Part shown: piece by piece, positions 55,033-63,237 of the stretch
How the letters are laid out: the number at the start of each line of letters is the position of its first letter
How positions within the stretch are numbered: the stretch's first letter is position 1
Source: Nostoc edaphicum CCNP1411
GTDB taxonomy: Bacteria; Cyanobacteriota; Cyanobacteriia; Cyanobacteriales; Nostocaceae
DNA length: 64,000 nucleotides
Direction of reading: 5' to 3'
Assembly (NCBI RefSeq): GCF_014023275.1
Contig: NZ_CP054698.1
Span: forward strand, 2,604,001-2,668,000
Notes under the pieces: generated by a model
Told to the model about the DNA's origin: nothing
Database searches by the model: none
Seen by the model: only the letters and a program-made list of their open reading frames with translations
Program-made: the position numbers and the translations under genes

Positions 55033-56910
55033 ATGATTCACTATCGTGTGTTTCCTAAGTACCGTAGAGTAGATGTTATGCTTGCGAAGCTGAAGTTTTT
55101 GAAATCAGCAAGGCTTTTATTTTTTAGTATTTCAGTATTATATTTTACTTTAAGTACGGTAGCGGCAAGTATGGCGTTCCTGAGTACAAGCTTGGGTAGA
55201 GCGATCGCTCAAATACCATCGACACCAGATTCTATACCCTCTGGTGAAAAAACACCATCTCAGGTTAATGTGCTGTTTGTCAACCCAAAGGTTGGAGATG
55301 ACAGCGCAGGTAATGGCAGCGAATCCGCTCCTGTGAAAACGATTACTCAAGCGTTGCAATTAGCTAACGCCAATACTGTAATTATGCTCTCTACGGGCAC
55401 TTATAGCGCCGAGACAGGAGAGGAATTTCCCTTAATGCTAAAGCCGGGTATTTCAATTCAAGGCAACCCTAGCAATCAAGGCAAGGATATTATCATTCAG
55501 GGTGGTGGTGATTACCTGAGTCGGAGCTTTGCCGGTCAAAATGTCACAATTGTTGGAGCAAATCAAGCTTTATTGACTGGGGTAACGGTGACAAACTCTA
55601 ACTCTCGTGGTTACGGTTTATGGATTGAATCTAGCAATCCAGTAGTCGCAGAAAATACATTTACTGGCAGTACTCAAGATGGGATTTCCGTCAGCGGTAA
55701 TGCTGCACCCACTATTACCAAGAATTACTTCGATCGCAATGGAGCCAATGGGATCACAATTTCCGGTAACTCCAGTCCCCAAGTGAAGGAAAATATCTTT
55801 CACCAAACGGGTTTTGGGATTAATATTGCTCAAAATGCCGCTCCGATAGTCATCGGCAATCAAATCCAAAATAATAGATCGGGAATTGTGGTGCAAGCAA
55901 ATGCCCGCCCGATTTTGCGGAATAATTCTATTCAAGATAATAAAGAAGATGGTTTAGTTGCGATCGCTCAATCAATGCCAGATTTGGGTAGTGCATCTGA
56001 ACCTGGGGGTAATCAATTTCAAAATAATGGCCGCTACGACATTAACGCTAGCGCTGCTAAACAGGTAATTGTTGCTGCTGGTAACAACCTTGTGAGCGAT
56101 CGCATCACTGGCAAAGTAGATATTGACGGTACAACAGCAATAGCAACCCAAAATTCTCAACCCGCTCCCAACAACGTGTTACGAGAAATACCACCAACTG
56201 GAGAAATCACTTTCTCGGCTCCGGAAATCTCTGAAACTACCAATGGGCAAAGCAGCAACAGCATTTCAGCAAATCATCCTGTTTCTACACAATTAAACAG
56301 TCAAATGCTGCCATTAGCGCCAGTCAATACATCAGTTTCCACGCCTAGATCCAATCAACAACTCCCCACCTCTGGAGTCGCAGGTTTTCCTACTCCTAGC
56401 AGCTTGTCAGGTAGACAAATACCAACTAACACTTCAAGAGTTGCAAATTCCAGTCCAGCACAGCAGTCTGATACACGACAGTTAAATTATGTGCGGATTG
56501 ATCCTAATACGATTGAGTTTACTGCCCCTGAGTACCCATCCAATCCAGTTGCACAGCAGTCATTACCAATACTAGAAACTTCTGCCCCAGGTGCTTCAGC
56601 ACTTTTACCACTTCCTAGTCACAATATCCCTATTAGCAATACTCGCAATATGCAAACAAGTTCTGCAAGTATTCCTTATGGCGGTAACTCTGCGACGCAG
56701 TTTGGTATACGTTATCGCGTGGTAGTGCCACTAGCAACTGAGAGAGATCAAGATTTAGTGCGATTCCTTGCTCCTGATGCGTTTCCCACAGTTTGGCAAG
56801 GTCAAAGAGTTATGCAAGCAGGAGTATTTAACAGCGAATATAATGCTAAAGAAATGCTTAAAACACTTTCTAGCAAAGGTTTAAGAGCTATTGTGGAGCC
56901 GTTGAATTAA
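55033..56910 (+). CDS. Exported DUF1565 / right-handed beta-helix protein with SPOR-like C-terminus
   Basis: Up to 625 residues. A hydrophobic N-terminal segment (ARLLFFSISVLYFTLSTVAA) acts as a signal or anchor. A DUF1565 domain follows (VNPKVGDDSAGNGSESAPVK, typical of the start), then right-handed beta-helix coils with repeated N-x-G-I-x-I/V-x-x-N-A-x-P (about 190-330). A long Ser/Pro/Asn-rich stretch leads to a C-terminal SPOR-like segment (RYRVVVPLATERDQDLVRFL to KGLRAIVEPLN). AAGGAG is 11 bp before ATG 55033. Function is probably cell-surface or periplasmic carbohydrate binding. Confidence 0.8.
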   Translation: MIHYRVFPKYRRVDVMLAKLKFLKSARLLFFSISVLYFTLSTVAASMAFLSTSLGRAIAQIPSTPDSIPSGEKTPSQVNVLFVNPKVGDDSAGNGSESAPVKTITQALQLANANTVIMLSTGTYSAETGEEFPLMLKPGISIQGNPSNQGKDIIIQGGGDYLSRSFAGQNVTIVGANQALLTGVTVTNSNSRGYGLWIESSNPVVAENTFTGSTQDGISVSGNAAPTITKNYFDRNGANGITISGNSSPQVKENIFHQTGFGINIAQNAAPIVIGNQIQNNRSGIVVQANARPILRNNSIQDNKEDGLVAIAQSMPDLGSASEPGGNQFQNNGRYDINASAAKQVIVAAGNNLVSDRITGKVDIDGTTAIATQNSQPAPNNVLREIPPTGEITFSAPEISETTNGQSSNSISANHPVSTQLNSQMLPLAPVNTSVSTPRSNQQLPTSGVAGFPTPSSLSGRQIPTNTSRVANSSPAQQSDTRQLNYVRIDPNTIEFTAPEYPSNPVAQQSLPILETSAPGASALLPLPSHNIPISNTRNMQTSSASIPYGGNSATQFGIRYRVVVPLATERDQDLVRFLAPDAFPTVWQGQRVMQAGVFNSEYNAKEMLKTLSSKGLRAIVEPLN

Positions 56911-57018
56911 TTGGGGATTGGGGATTGGGCAGAGAAGAAAGAGGTAATTAATTTTATTATTCTCCCCCTTGCCCCCTGCCCCCTGCCCTCTGCTTCTCCC
57001 TCATCTCCCGAAAAAATC
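56911..57018. repeat. STRR scraps (GGGGATT, CCCCCTG units)
   Basis: Short TTGGGGATTGGGGATTGGG and CCTGCCCCCTGCCCTC runs separate two convergent genes; no gene is seen. Confidence 0.7.
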
Positions 57019-58248
57019 CTACCCCGGCTTATGATCCAAATGGGTTGCTTGCTCTAGAGCAGCTTTTTCTTTAGCTCGGCGGACATAGGGTTGTAATTGA
57101 GAGCGATCGCAACCTGTTAAAATACTCAGGTTTTCCAAGGTGATCCCCCGCATTAACATTTCTACGCGCCAGGTTTGTTGCGCCTGAGCTAAAGCTGGCG
57201 CTTGTCCTTGGGGAGTTAACAATCCCTCACTCCATACTTGCCAACGTGTCTCAAGCTCTGATTGTGAGATGGGTGTGCCTGTTTCATTTAAAAACATGGC
57301 TGTTTGAGCATCTTTACGACTTTTCAGCCATTTGATTAAAGGATTATTAGTAAAAGAGCCGTAGCGTTTGCCCAAAATCCACTGATTCACAGGTACTTGA
57401 CGGACAAATCCGGGAATTGTGATTTGTAGGAAGTGCCCTTGAGTATCGTAGATTTGGTGCGATCGCTGCAAGCTAATTATTTCTGTGGCGGATAACCCAG
57501 CCCCAAATAATACATAAGCTAAAGCATAATCTCGCGTTCCCAATTTCCTGGACTGTTGCAGAATTTCGTGAACTAAACTAGCAGGCAAATCAGCTATTTC
57601 TGTAGTGCTCAAGCCTCCTTGTAAGCAGTTTGTTGCTAATTCTGCGGAAGATGACATGGCTCCATTTAAAAACAACTCCACCAAATTTTCTAGAAAATCG
57701 TCGCGATCGTCCCAAAGTTCGTGAAATTCGCTAGTGAACTCAATTACGGCATATCCCAAGATCATCCCATTCAGCAAACTGGCTAATTTTTCTGCGGGTA
57801 AATAAGTATTTAGGTGTCCTTGCTGGATTACAGTAGCTAAATACTGAGCTACATAGCGGTTTGCTTCTGTTACTCCCCTGCCTAGGGCGCGGCGATTTTC
57901 TGCCGGAAATTGGTCGGCTTCACCCACCACAGACCGGACGAACTCTGGCACTCGTTCTAGTGCATGTAAAGTGTCACTTGCATAATCCTTAAGAGCTTGG
58001 TAAACATTGCCGGGAGGCGTTGCTCGCCGCACCAGCGACTCACCTAAATCCTTGAAGGCTGCGGACTCTTCCAGCACAGCCAAAAGCAGTCCGTGCTTAT
58101 TGCCAAAATTCCGAAATAAAGTCACTTCGTTGACTTCGGCTTTTTCAGCAATTTGGCGGGTTGTAGTGGCGCTGACTCCGTGAGCAGAAAACAACTCAAG
58201 TGCAGCTTGAATCAAGCGTTGACGAGTAGAAAGGAGGTGAGATGACAT
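57019..58248 (-). CDS. TetR-family regulator fused to a tyrosine-recombinase-like domain
   Basis: 409 residues from ATG 58246-58248 (MSSHLLSTRQ). Residues 5-60 form a TetR helix-turn-helix (TTRQIAEKAEVNEVTLFRNF), followed by a helical ligand-binding domain to about 205. From about 230 the protein matches the layout of a tyrosine-recombinase catalytic domain: RDYALAYVLFGAGLSATEII, then AMFLNETGTPISQSELETRW, QQTWRVEMLMRGITLENLSI and QPYVRRAKEKA. The first catalytic Arg (normally TGLR) is Ser, and the His of HxLRH is absent, while the second Arg and a Tyr are kept. It probably cannot recombine DNA. Palindromes overlapping its promoter suggest autoregulation and control of the divergent desaturase. 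Confidence 0.82.
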   Translation of the reverse strand: MSSHLLSTRQRLIQAALELFSAHGVSATTTRQIAEKAEVNEVTLFRNFGNKHGLLLAVLEESAAFKDLGESLVRRATPPGNVYQALKDYASDTLHALERVPEFVRSVVGEADQFPAENRRALGRGVTEANRYVAQYLATVIQQGHLNTYLPAEKLASLLNGMILGYAVIEFTSEFHELWDDRDDFLENLVELFLNGAMSSSAELATNCLQGGLSTTEIADLPASLVHEILQQSRKLGTRDYALAYVLFGAGLSATEIISLQRSHQIYDTQGHFLQITIPGFVRQVPVNQWILGKRYGSFTNNPLIKWLKSRKDAQTAMFLNETGTPISQSELETRWQVWSEGLLTPQGQAPALAQAQQTWRVEMLMRGITLENLSILTGCDRSQLQPYVRRAKEKAALEQATHLDHKPG

Positions 58249-58255
58249 AGAAAAA

Positions 58256-58272
58256 TGCAAGTGGCACTTGCA
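58256..58272. promoter_or_regulatory. Candidate TetR operator 1
   Basis: TGCAAGTGGCACTTGCA is a perfect 17-bp palindrome (TGCAAGTG-G-CACTTGCA) ending 8 bp before the tetR-fusion start codon. Position and symmetry fit a TetR dimer site. Confidence 0.65.
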
Positions 58273-58302
58273 CGGATATCAGAGTTCTGCTAGCATAACA
58301 AA

Positions 58303-58319
58303 TGTAAGTGATACTTGCT
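58303..58319. promoter_or_regulatory. Candidate TetR operator 2
   Basis: TGTAAGTGATACTTGCT is an imperfect version of operator 1 (13 of 17 positions equal), 47 bp from it centre to centre. It could serve both the regulator and the divergent desaturase promoter. Confidence 0.55.
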
Positions 58320-58538
58320 TTACTCTATCCTACGGGTGACGCTCCTGCGTCGCTAATGGGGGAAACCCCTAGACGCTCAATGACTCGCTAACGCTGTGCT
58401 ATCGCTTTTGGCGTCTCCCTTTGGGAGAAGACCGTGGTGGCTCACTGTAACGAACTAGTATACAGGGCGGGTAAATCCCTTGTGGGATGGCATCCGAGAA
58501 AAAGCAAATCGCTTCATCATCCATCAACAGGAATTTTT

Positions 58539-59396
58539 ATGACCGCAAATTTTGGGGCGATCGCTCCTGAGAGAGGCAACTCACCTCAACTCAGGTGGAT
58601 AAATGTGGTATTTTTTGGTGTATTTCATGCGTTAGCACTTCTGTCTCCTTGGTTTTTCTCTTGGCCAGCATTAGGTTTGCTAGTGTTTCTCCACTGGTTA
58701 TTCGGGAGCATTGGTATTTGCTTGGGATATCACCGACTACTGAGCCATAAGAGTTTCCAAGTTCCCAAGTGGTTAGAGTATGCGATCGCCCTCATTGGAG
58801 CGTTGGCTTTGCAAGGTGGGCCAATTTTTTGGGTAGGTGGACACCGCCAACACCACGCCCACACAGAAGATATCAATTTAGACCCCTATTCTGCCCAAAA
58901 AGGATTTTGGTGGAGCCATATACTATGGATTTTCTACCCACGTCCAGAATTCTTTGACTATGACACCTATAAAAAATATGCCCCTGACTTAGCAAGACAA
59001 CCTTTTTATTGTTGGCTGGATCGCTACTTCCTGGTGTTGCAAATCCCCTTCGGGCTGCTGCTTTATGTCTTAGGAGGATGGCCTTTTGTGTTCTATGGAG
59101 TGTTTCTCAGATGTGTCTTGCTTTGGCACTCAACCTGGTTTGTAAACTCAGCATCACACCTGTGGGGTTATCGCACCTTTGATGCTGATGATGGCGCTCG
59201 TAATCTTTGGTGGGTATCCATCGTAACATACGGAGAAGGATGGCACAATAACCATCATACTTATCCCCACATGGCGAAATCTGGGTTGTATTGGTGGGAA
59301 ATTGATGTTACTTGGTGGAGCATCCTAGTTTTGCAGACTTTGGGTTTAGCCAAAAAAGTTGTCTCACGTCCCCCTCAAGGTGCAACTCACGGCTAA
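58539..59396 (+). CDS. desC: Delta-9 acyl-lipid desaturase
   Basis: 285 residues from ATG 58539 (MTANFGAIAPERG), preceded by AGGAA. It has the three histidine boxes of membrane desaturases (HRLLSH, HRQHH, HNNHH) and two pairs of membrane helices. It introduces the first double bond into membrane fatty acids, a step that responds to temperature. The upstream interval 58320-58538 is filled by a dispersed hairpin-rich repeat (GTCTCCCTTTGGGAGAAG and relatives), so the leader is unusual. The longer frame from 58434 is within that repeat and not used. It is divergent from the TetR fusion, which is a candidate regulator. Confidence 0.92.
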   Translation: MTANFGAIAPERGNSPQLRWINVVFFGVFHALALLSPWFFSWPALGLLVFLHWLFGSIGICLGYHRLLSHKSFQVPKWLEYAIALIGALALQGGPIFWVGGHRQHHAHTEDINLDPYSAQKGFWWSHILWIFYPRPEFFDYDTYKKYAPDLARQPFYCWLDRYFLVLQIPFGLLLYVLGGWPFVFYGVFLRCVLLWHSTWFVNSASHLWGYRTFDADDGARNLWWVSIVTYGEGWHNNHHTYPHMAKSGLYWWEIDVTWWSILVLQTLGLAKKVVSRPPQGATHG

Positions 59397-59488
59397 ATTG
59401 CAACTAAATTATCATGAATTTGTTATGCCGATTGCTTCCCGCAGTCGGCTTAATAAGTTTTTACGCATTTTAATTGCATATTTAGATC

Positions 59489-59908
59489 ATGATTAATACT
59501 TCTAGTTTTCGTCAGACGATTCTACTAGCTATTATCACACTCAACCTCATTTCTACTTGGTTACACTACATAGATAATGCATTATTTTTGAGTCGATATC
59601 CTGGCCCAACGTGGTTCACTTCTGTTGGAGTAATTAGTACTGTAATTGTGATGACTCCAGTAGGACTATTAGGATATTGGTTTTACACCAAAGGCATGTT
59701 TTGGTTAGCGTACTTTTTATTAGCCTTATACTCAATAACTAGTATCTCCAGTCCAGTCCATTATCTCTTTCCGATGGTTGCTCCCATGACTTGGAAAATG
59801 CATAGTCTAATTTGGCTGGATGGATTTATGGGACTGTTACTGATAAGTTTCTTGTTATGGTCTAGTCTTGTATTGAAAGAGTGGCATAGTACACTATCTG
59901 CAAATTGA
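59489..59908 (+). CDS. Hypothetical four-helix membrane protein
   Basis: 139 residues with four membrane segments (TILLAIITLNLISTWLHYID, VGVISTVIVMTPVGLLGYWF, FWLAYFLLALYSITSISSPV, GFMGLLLISFLLWSSLVLKE). There are conserved-looking His-Tyr pairs (WLHYID, SPVHYL). No family is recognised. It is about 90 bp after desC on the same strand. Confidence 0.6.
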   Translation: MINTSSFRQTILLAIITLNLISTWLHYIDNALFLSRYPGPTWFTSVGVISTVIVMTPVGLLGYWFYTKGMFWLAYFLLALYSITSISSPVHYLFPMVAPMTWKMHSLIWLDGFMGLLLISFLLWSSLVLKEWHSTLSAN

Positions 59909-60078
59909 TTTTACAAAAAGTATATATAGGAATCTGCTTTGATTTCTGAACGAATTTGCGTAGGTAGGCAATAGGCAATAGGAAAGAAGACTTATTAGTT
60001 GTACTGAATTTTTTCAGAAATCAAATATGAGTCTTATATATATAGTTGTAACTGAAATCGCCCACCATTTTGTTAAGT

Positions 60079-60140
60079 CTAAGAGGATGTTTGAAAAGTG
60101 CCTAAAGTCACAGCGAAACACTTTTCAAATATCTTCTTAG
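60079..60140. repeat. 62-bp inverted-repeat element (CTAAGAGGATGTTTG ends)
   Basis: CTAAGAGGATGTTTGAAAAGTG pairs with CACTTTTCAAATATCTTCTTAG at a few mismatches. The same end sequence borders the nest at 45425 and 47128. No target duplication is evident. It lies just upstream of the glycosyltransferase start. Confidence 0.6.
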
Positions 60141-60159
60141 AACAGTAAATTCAGCAATT

Positions 60160-60906
60160 ATGAGTCAGAATATTGGCGCTGTCACAATTTCTATTATTAT
60201 TCCGGTACTCAATGAAGCGGGAAATATCAAAGAAGCAATATCTACGACAGCCTTCTCTACGAAATGCTATGCCAACGCAACTACAAAACCCAGTGCAAAT
60301 ATAGAAGTGATTGTCGTAGATGCTGGTTCAGAGGATGAAACTGTGGAAATTGCTCAGTCATTAGGTGTTAAAGTTATCTCGTCATCTCCCGGTCGTGCTG
60401 CTCAAATGAATGCGGGTGCTGTTGCAGCTAGCGGAGATATTCTGCTATTTCTCCATGCAGATACACGTTTGCCGACTGGGTTTGATGAGATGATTTGTAC
60501 AGCACTACAGCATTCGGGGACTGTGGCTGGTGCATTTAACTTGCGAATTGATGCGTCACTTTTAAGTTTACGATGGGTGGAGTGGGGAGTAAAAATGCGA
60601 TCGCATTTTTGGCAAATGCCTTATGGCGACCAAGCAATTTTTTTAACAAAAGACGTATTTCAGCAAATTGGTGGCTTTCCTGAATTGCCCATCATGGAAG
60701 ACTTTGAACTCATACGACAGTTGAAACACACTGGACGCATTGTAATTATCCCCACACCAGTTGTTACCTCAGCCCGTAGATGGTTGCAAAAGGGAGTATT
60801 AAAAACCACCCTACTTAATCAAATAGTAATTGTTGCTTATTTACTCGGCGTTTCACCTGAGCGAATTCGTAGCTGGTATCGCCGAGAAAAATTTAAGAGA
60901 ATTTAA
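60160..60906 (+). CDS. TIGR04283 family glycosyltransferase
   Basis: 248 residues, GT-A fold: SIIIPVLNEAGNIKEAIS at the start, VIVVDAGSEDETVE and LLFLHADTRLP (DXD-like metal site), and the family hallmark GGFPELPIMEDFELIRQLKH. Proteins of this group are often found with arsenosugar genes, but no such gene is nearby. Residues 29-45 (TTAFSTKCYANATTKPSANI) are an atypical insert. A small inverted-repeat element precedes the gene. Confidence 0.88.
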   Translation: MSQNIGAVTISIIIPVLNEAGNIKEAISTTAFSTKCYANATTKPSANIEVIVVDAGSEDETVEIAQSLGVKVISSSPGRAAQMNAGAVAASGDILLFLHADTRLPTGFDEMICTALQHSGTVAGAFNLRIDASLLSLRWVEWGVKMRSHFWQMPYGDQAIFLTKDVFQQIGGFPELPIMEDFELIRQLKHTGRIVIIPTPVVTSARRWLQKGVLKTTLLNQIVIVAYLLGVSPERIRSWYRREKFKRI

Positions 60907-60944
60907 GCTGTTTCTCATGTGGGTAGTATATCTTAGGGGCATTG

Positions 60945-61054
60945 CAATACGGTTTGGTTAAGGCTTTTTGATGAAAATTTTAGATCACAAAGATTCGATA
61001 ATTTATCACAAAGACGCGATGAATCGCGTCTTTTGCCTTAACCGAACCGTATTG
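60945..61054. mobile_element. CAATAC-family miniature element, copy 5
   Basis: The 110-bp element has ends CAATACGGTTTGGTTAAGGC and, inverted, CAATACGGTTCGGTTAAGGC (19 of 20 match). Direct repeats AGGGGCATTG (60935-60944) and AGGGGCATTA (61055-61064) flank it, differing at one base. Its core includes GACGCGATGAATCGCGTC, related to the palindrome in copies 1 and 2. Confidence 0.85.
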
Positions 61055-61088
61055 AGGGGCATTAGATTTAAGGGTAAGTTTCAAAGTT

Positions 61089-61151
61089 GAGCTTCAGAAG
61101 GTCAACTTTGAGCCTCAGAAGGTCAACATCAAGCCTCAGAAGGTGAAACTT
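61089..61151 (+). repeat. Three tandem 21-bp units carrying AGAAGG, upstream of the VTT gene
   Basis: GAGCTTCAGAAGGTCAACTT(T), GAGCCTCAGAAGGTCAACAT(C) and AAGCCTCAGAAGGTGAAACT(T) are 21-bp units starting at 61089, 61110 and 61131. Each holds AGAAGG. The last one lies about 14 bp before ATG 61158 and may be the ribosome-binding site. Unit number could tune translation. Confidence 0.6.
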
Positions 61152-61157
61152 ATAAAA

Positions 61158-61916
61158 ATGAGAAAGCGCGTATTAAATTCTAAACTCAAATTACTGCTGC
61201 TAAGTTGCCTGATGGTCACTCTAATAATTGCCGCTAAACAGTTAAACATTCAGGGACTTTTACAAACCTCAGTTATTTGGGTTGAGAGTCTTGGGATTTT
61301 AGGGCCTATCGCTTACATAGTCATTTACAACTTGGCAACATTACTGTTTGTACCGGGTTCCCTACTAACGCTCAAAGGTGGTTGTTTGTTTGGAGTATTT
61401 TGGGGATCAATATATGTGCTAATTGCTGCAATAGTCGGAGCAACCTTAGCTTTTATCATTGGACGTTACCTGTCACGGGATTGGGTTTCTCAACAAATGG
61501 ACAAACATCCTAAATTTAAAGCGATTGATTTAGCAGTTGCCAAAGAAGGATGGAAAATTGTCTTTTTGACTCGTCTCTGTCCCATTTTTCCCTTCAATTT
61601 ATTAAATTATGCTTTTGGAGTTACACAGGTTTCTCTCAAAGACTACATATTAGGTTCCTTCGGTATTATTCCCGGTACTGTGATGTACGTTTATATTGGT
61701 TCTTTAGCTGGTAATCTTGCGATGATTAACACGTCTCATCAACCAATCACTCCAGAAACTCAAGTTTGGCAATGGATAATGCGAGTAGTTGGGTTGATTG
61801 CTACTGTTGCGGTGACTGTGTATATCACAAAAATTGCTCAGAAAGCATTAGCTCAAAGTGTAGCAATAGAAGAAATAACAACCCATGACAAAATTAACAA
61901 TAATTCAGATATTTAA
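61158..61916 (+). CDS. VTT-domain (TVP38/TMEM64 family) membrane protein, copy 1
   Basis: 252 residues with about five or six membrane helices and the VTT core: FVPGSLLTLKGGCLFGVFWG, GATLAFIIGRYLSRDWV, and RLCPIFPFNLLNYAFGVTQV. The family is DedA-related and is linked with lipid scrambling or membrane transport. It overlaps the next paralogue by 32 bp, so the two are translationally coupled. Confidence 0.88.
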   Translation: MRKRVLNSKLKLLLLSCLMVTLIIAAKQLNIQGLLQTSVIWVESLGILGPIAYIVIYNLATLLFVPGSLLTLKGGCLFGVFWGSIYVLIAAIVGATLAFIIGRYLSRDWVSQQMDKHPKFKAIDLAVAKEGWKIVFLTRLCPIFPFNLLNYAFGVTQVSLKDYILGSFGIIPGTVMYVYIGSLAGNLAMINTSHQPITPETQVWQWIMRVVGLIATVAVTVYITKIAQKALAQSVAIEEITTHDKINNNSDI

Positions 61917-62658
61917 AAGTATTGATGCCAGAAACTTGCAGAAGTTTTTTAGCTTAAGTGTATTAACATTACTGATATTGGCGATCGCTTTCTCATTCAA
62001 CACAGAGTCAGCTTTAGCACAAGAATCTGCAAATCCAAATTCTTTCAATCCCCAAGCCATTTTACGGGAAGCCTTGCAGTGGATTGATAGCTTGGGTGCG
62101 GTGGGAGCCTTAGCTTTTATAGCCCTTTACATTATCGCTACTGTTGCTTTTTTCCCAGGTTCTATTCTCACTTTGGGTTCTGGTGTGATTTTTGGTGCAG
62201 TTTGGGGTTCTCTCTACGTGTTCATTGGTGCAACCCTTGGCGCTACAGCTGCTTTCCTTGTGGGACGTTATTTAGCTAGGGGTTGGGTTGCTCGGAAAAT
62301 CGCAGATAACAAAAAATTTGCCGCCATTGATAAAGCAGTAGGTAAAGAAGGATTAAAAATTGTCCTGTTAACGCGACTGTCCCCTATATTTCCTTTTAAT
62401 TTGCTGAACTATGCTTTTGGTATTACAGGAGTTTCACTTCAAGATTACTTCCTCGGCTCTCTAGGCATGATTCCCGGAACCATTATGTACGTTTATATTG
62501 GTTCTCTTGCAGGTAATCTGGCCATGATTGGCACTGAGGCTCAACCTACTAACCCGACTTTACAATGGGTAATTCGCATTTTGGGTTTGATTGCGACGGT
62601 CGCTGTAACAGTTTATGTAACCCGGATTGCACGCAAAGCTTTAGAAGAAGAATTGTAG
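61885..62658 (+). CDS. VTT-domain (TVP38/TMEM64 family) membrane protein, copy 2
   Basis: 257 residues. It has the same core as copy 1 (FFPGSILTLGSGVIFGAVWG; RLSPIFPFNLLNYAFGITGV), so the two arose by tandem duplication. An additional N-terminal segment (VLTLLILAIAFSFNTESALA) looks like a signal peptide. The neighbouring mercuric-reductase-like gene at 63238 is a frequent partner of TVP38 proteins in cyanobacteria (recalled), separated here by inserted elements. Confidence 0.88.
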   Translation: MTKLTIIQIFKSIDARNLQKFFSLSVLTLLILAIAFSFNTESALAQESANPNSFNPQAILREALQWIDSLGAVGALAFIALYIIATVAFFPGSILTLGSGVIFGAVWGSLYVFIGATLGATAAFLVGRYLARGWVARKIADNKKFAAIDKAVGKEGLKIVLLTRLSPIFPFNLLNYAFGITGVSLQDYFLGSLGMIPGTIMYVYIGSLAGNLAMIGTEAQPTNPTLQWVIRILGLIATVAVTVYVTRIARKALEEEL

Positions 62659-63124
62659 GGTAGTACCACTTGCACACACAAGTCGAATTACCCCCCTTAA
62701 TCCCCCCTTGCCAAGGGGGGAAAAAGAAAATCTAGTTCCCTCCCCTTTGCAACTACGGTGTACACACAAGTCGAATTACCCCCCTCAATCCCCCCTTGCA
62801 AAGCTATCCATTACCCGGATCTTTCTTAACATTTGCGAGAGTATTCACTCACGCTTTTCTAACCCTGATTCGTTCGTCATCAATTCTCAATAAAACCCTA
62901 ATTTTAGCGATAAGACTAAGAGCCAATCTGTCAAGTATGTTTGACACCTCAGTGTTCAAGATGCCGACAAAACAAGCGTTTCAAGATTGTAAAGAAAGAT
63001 GTGACTAATGGATAGCTTGCAAAGGGGGGAAGCCGGAAATCTAGTTCCCTCCCCTTTGCAAGGGGAGGGTTAGGGTGGGGTAAAACGCTGGTTAATCAGC
63101 TATTTAAGACTTGTATATACACCG
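62659..63124. mobile_element. Nested CTACGGTG-family elements between VTT copy 2 and the flavoprotein
   Basis: A first element copy, with a degraded end near 62664, runs (ACACACAAGTCGAATTACCC, then TTCCCTCCCCTTTGCAA) up to 62752. A second begins at 62753 (CTACGGTGTACACACAAGTC) and ends near 63124 (GACTTGTATATACACCG). The second is itself split by a third element at 62803-63016. The junction CTCCCCTTTGCAA|CTAC at 62752/62753 is the same target used by the IS at 45584. Confidence 0.7.
62803..63016. mobile_element. 214-bp element with GCTATCCATTA ends
   Basis: GCTATCCATTA (62803-62813) is inverted at TAATGGATAGC (63006-63016). The flanks repeat TTGCAAA (62796-62802 and 63017-63023), giving a 7-8 bp duplication. 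The interior has no complete reading frame and resembles no other sequence in this window. It is probably the remnant or miniature form of another IS. Confidence 0.65.
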
Positions 63125-63237
63125 GGCGGTGTGTCTTGTAGCTCACTCAATCGAGAACCGCCATAAACAAGCATAAAAATAAAAGACTGAGCCACCTAAA
63201 TTAATCGGGATTCTTAATTTTAAAAGAGGTTTCGCCA

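Noticed and set aside
58434..58538. N-terminal extension of the desaturase
   Set aside because: The codons fall in a dispersed hairpin repeat and do not resemble desaturase N-termini; ATG 58539 has a ribosome-binding site.
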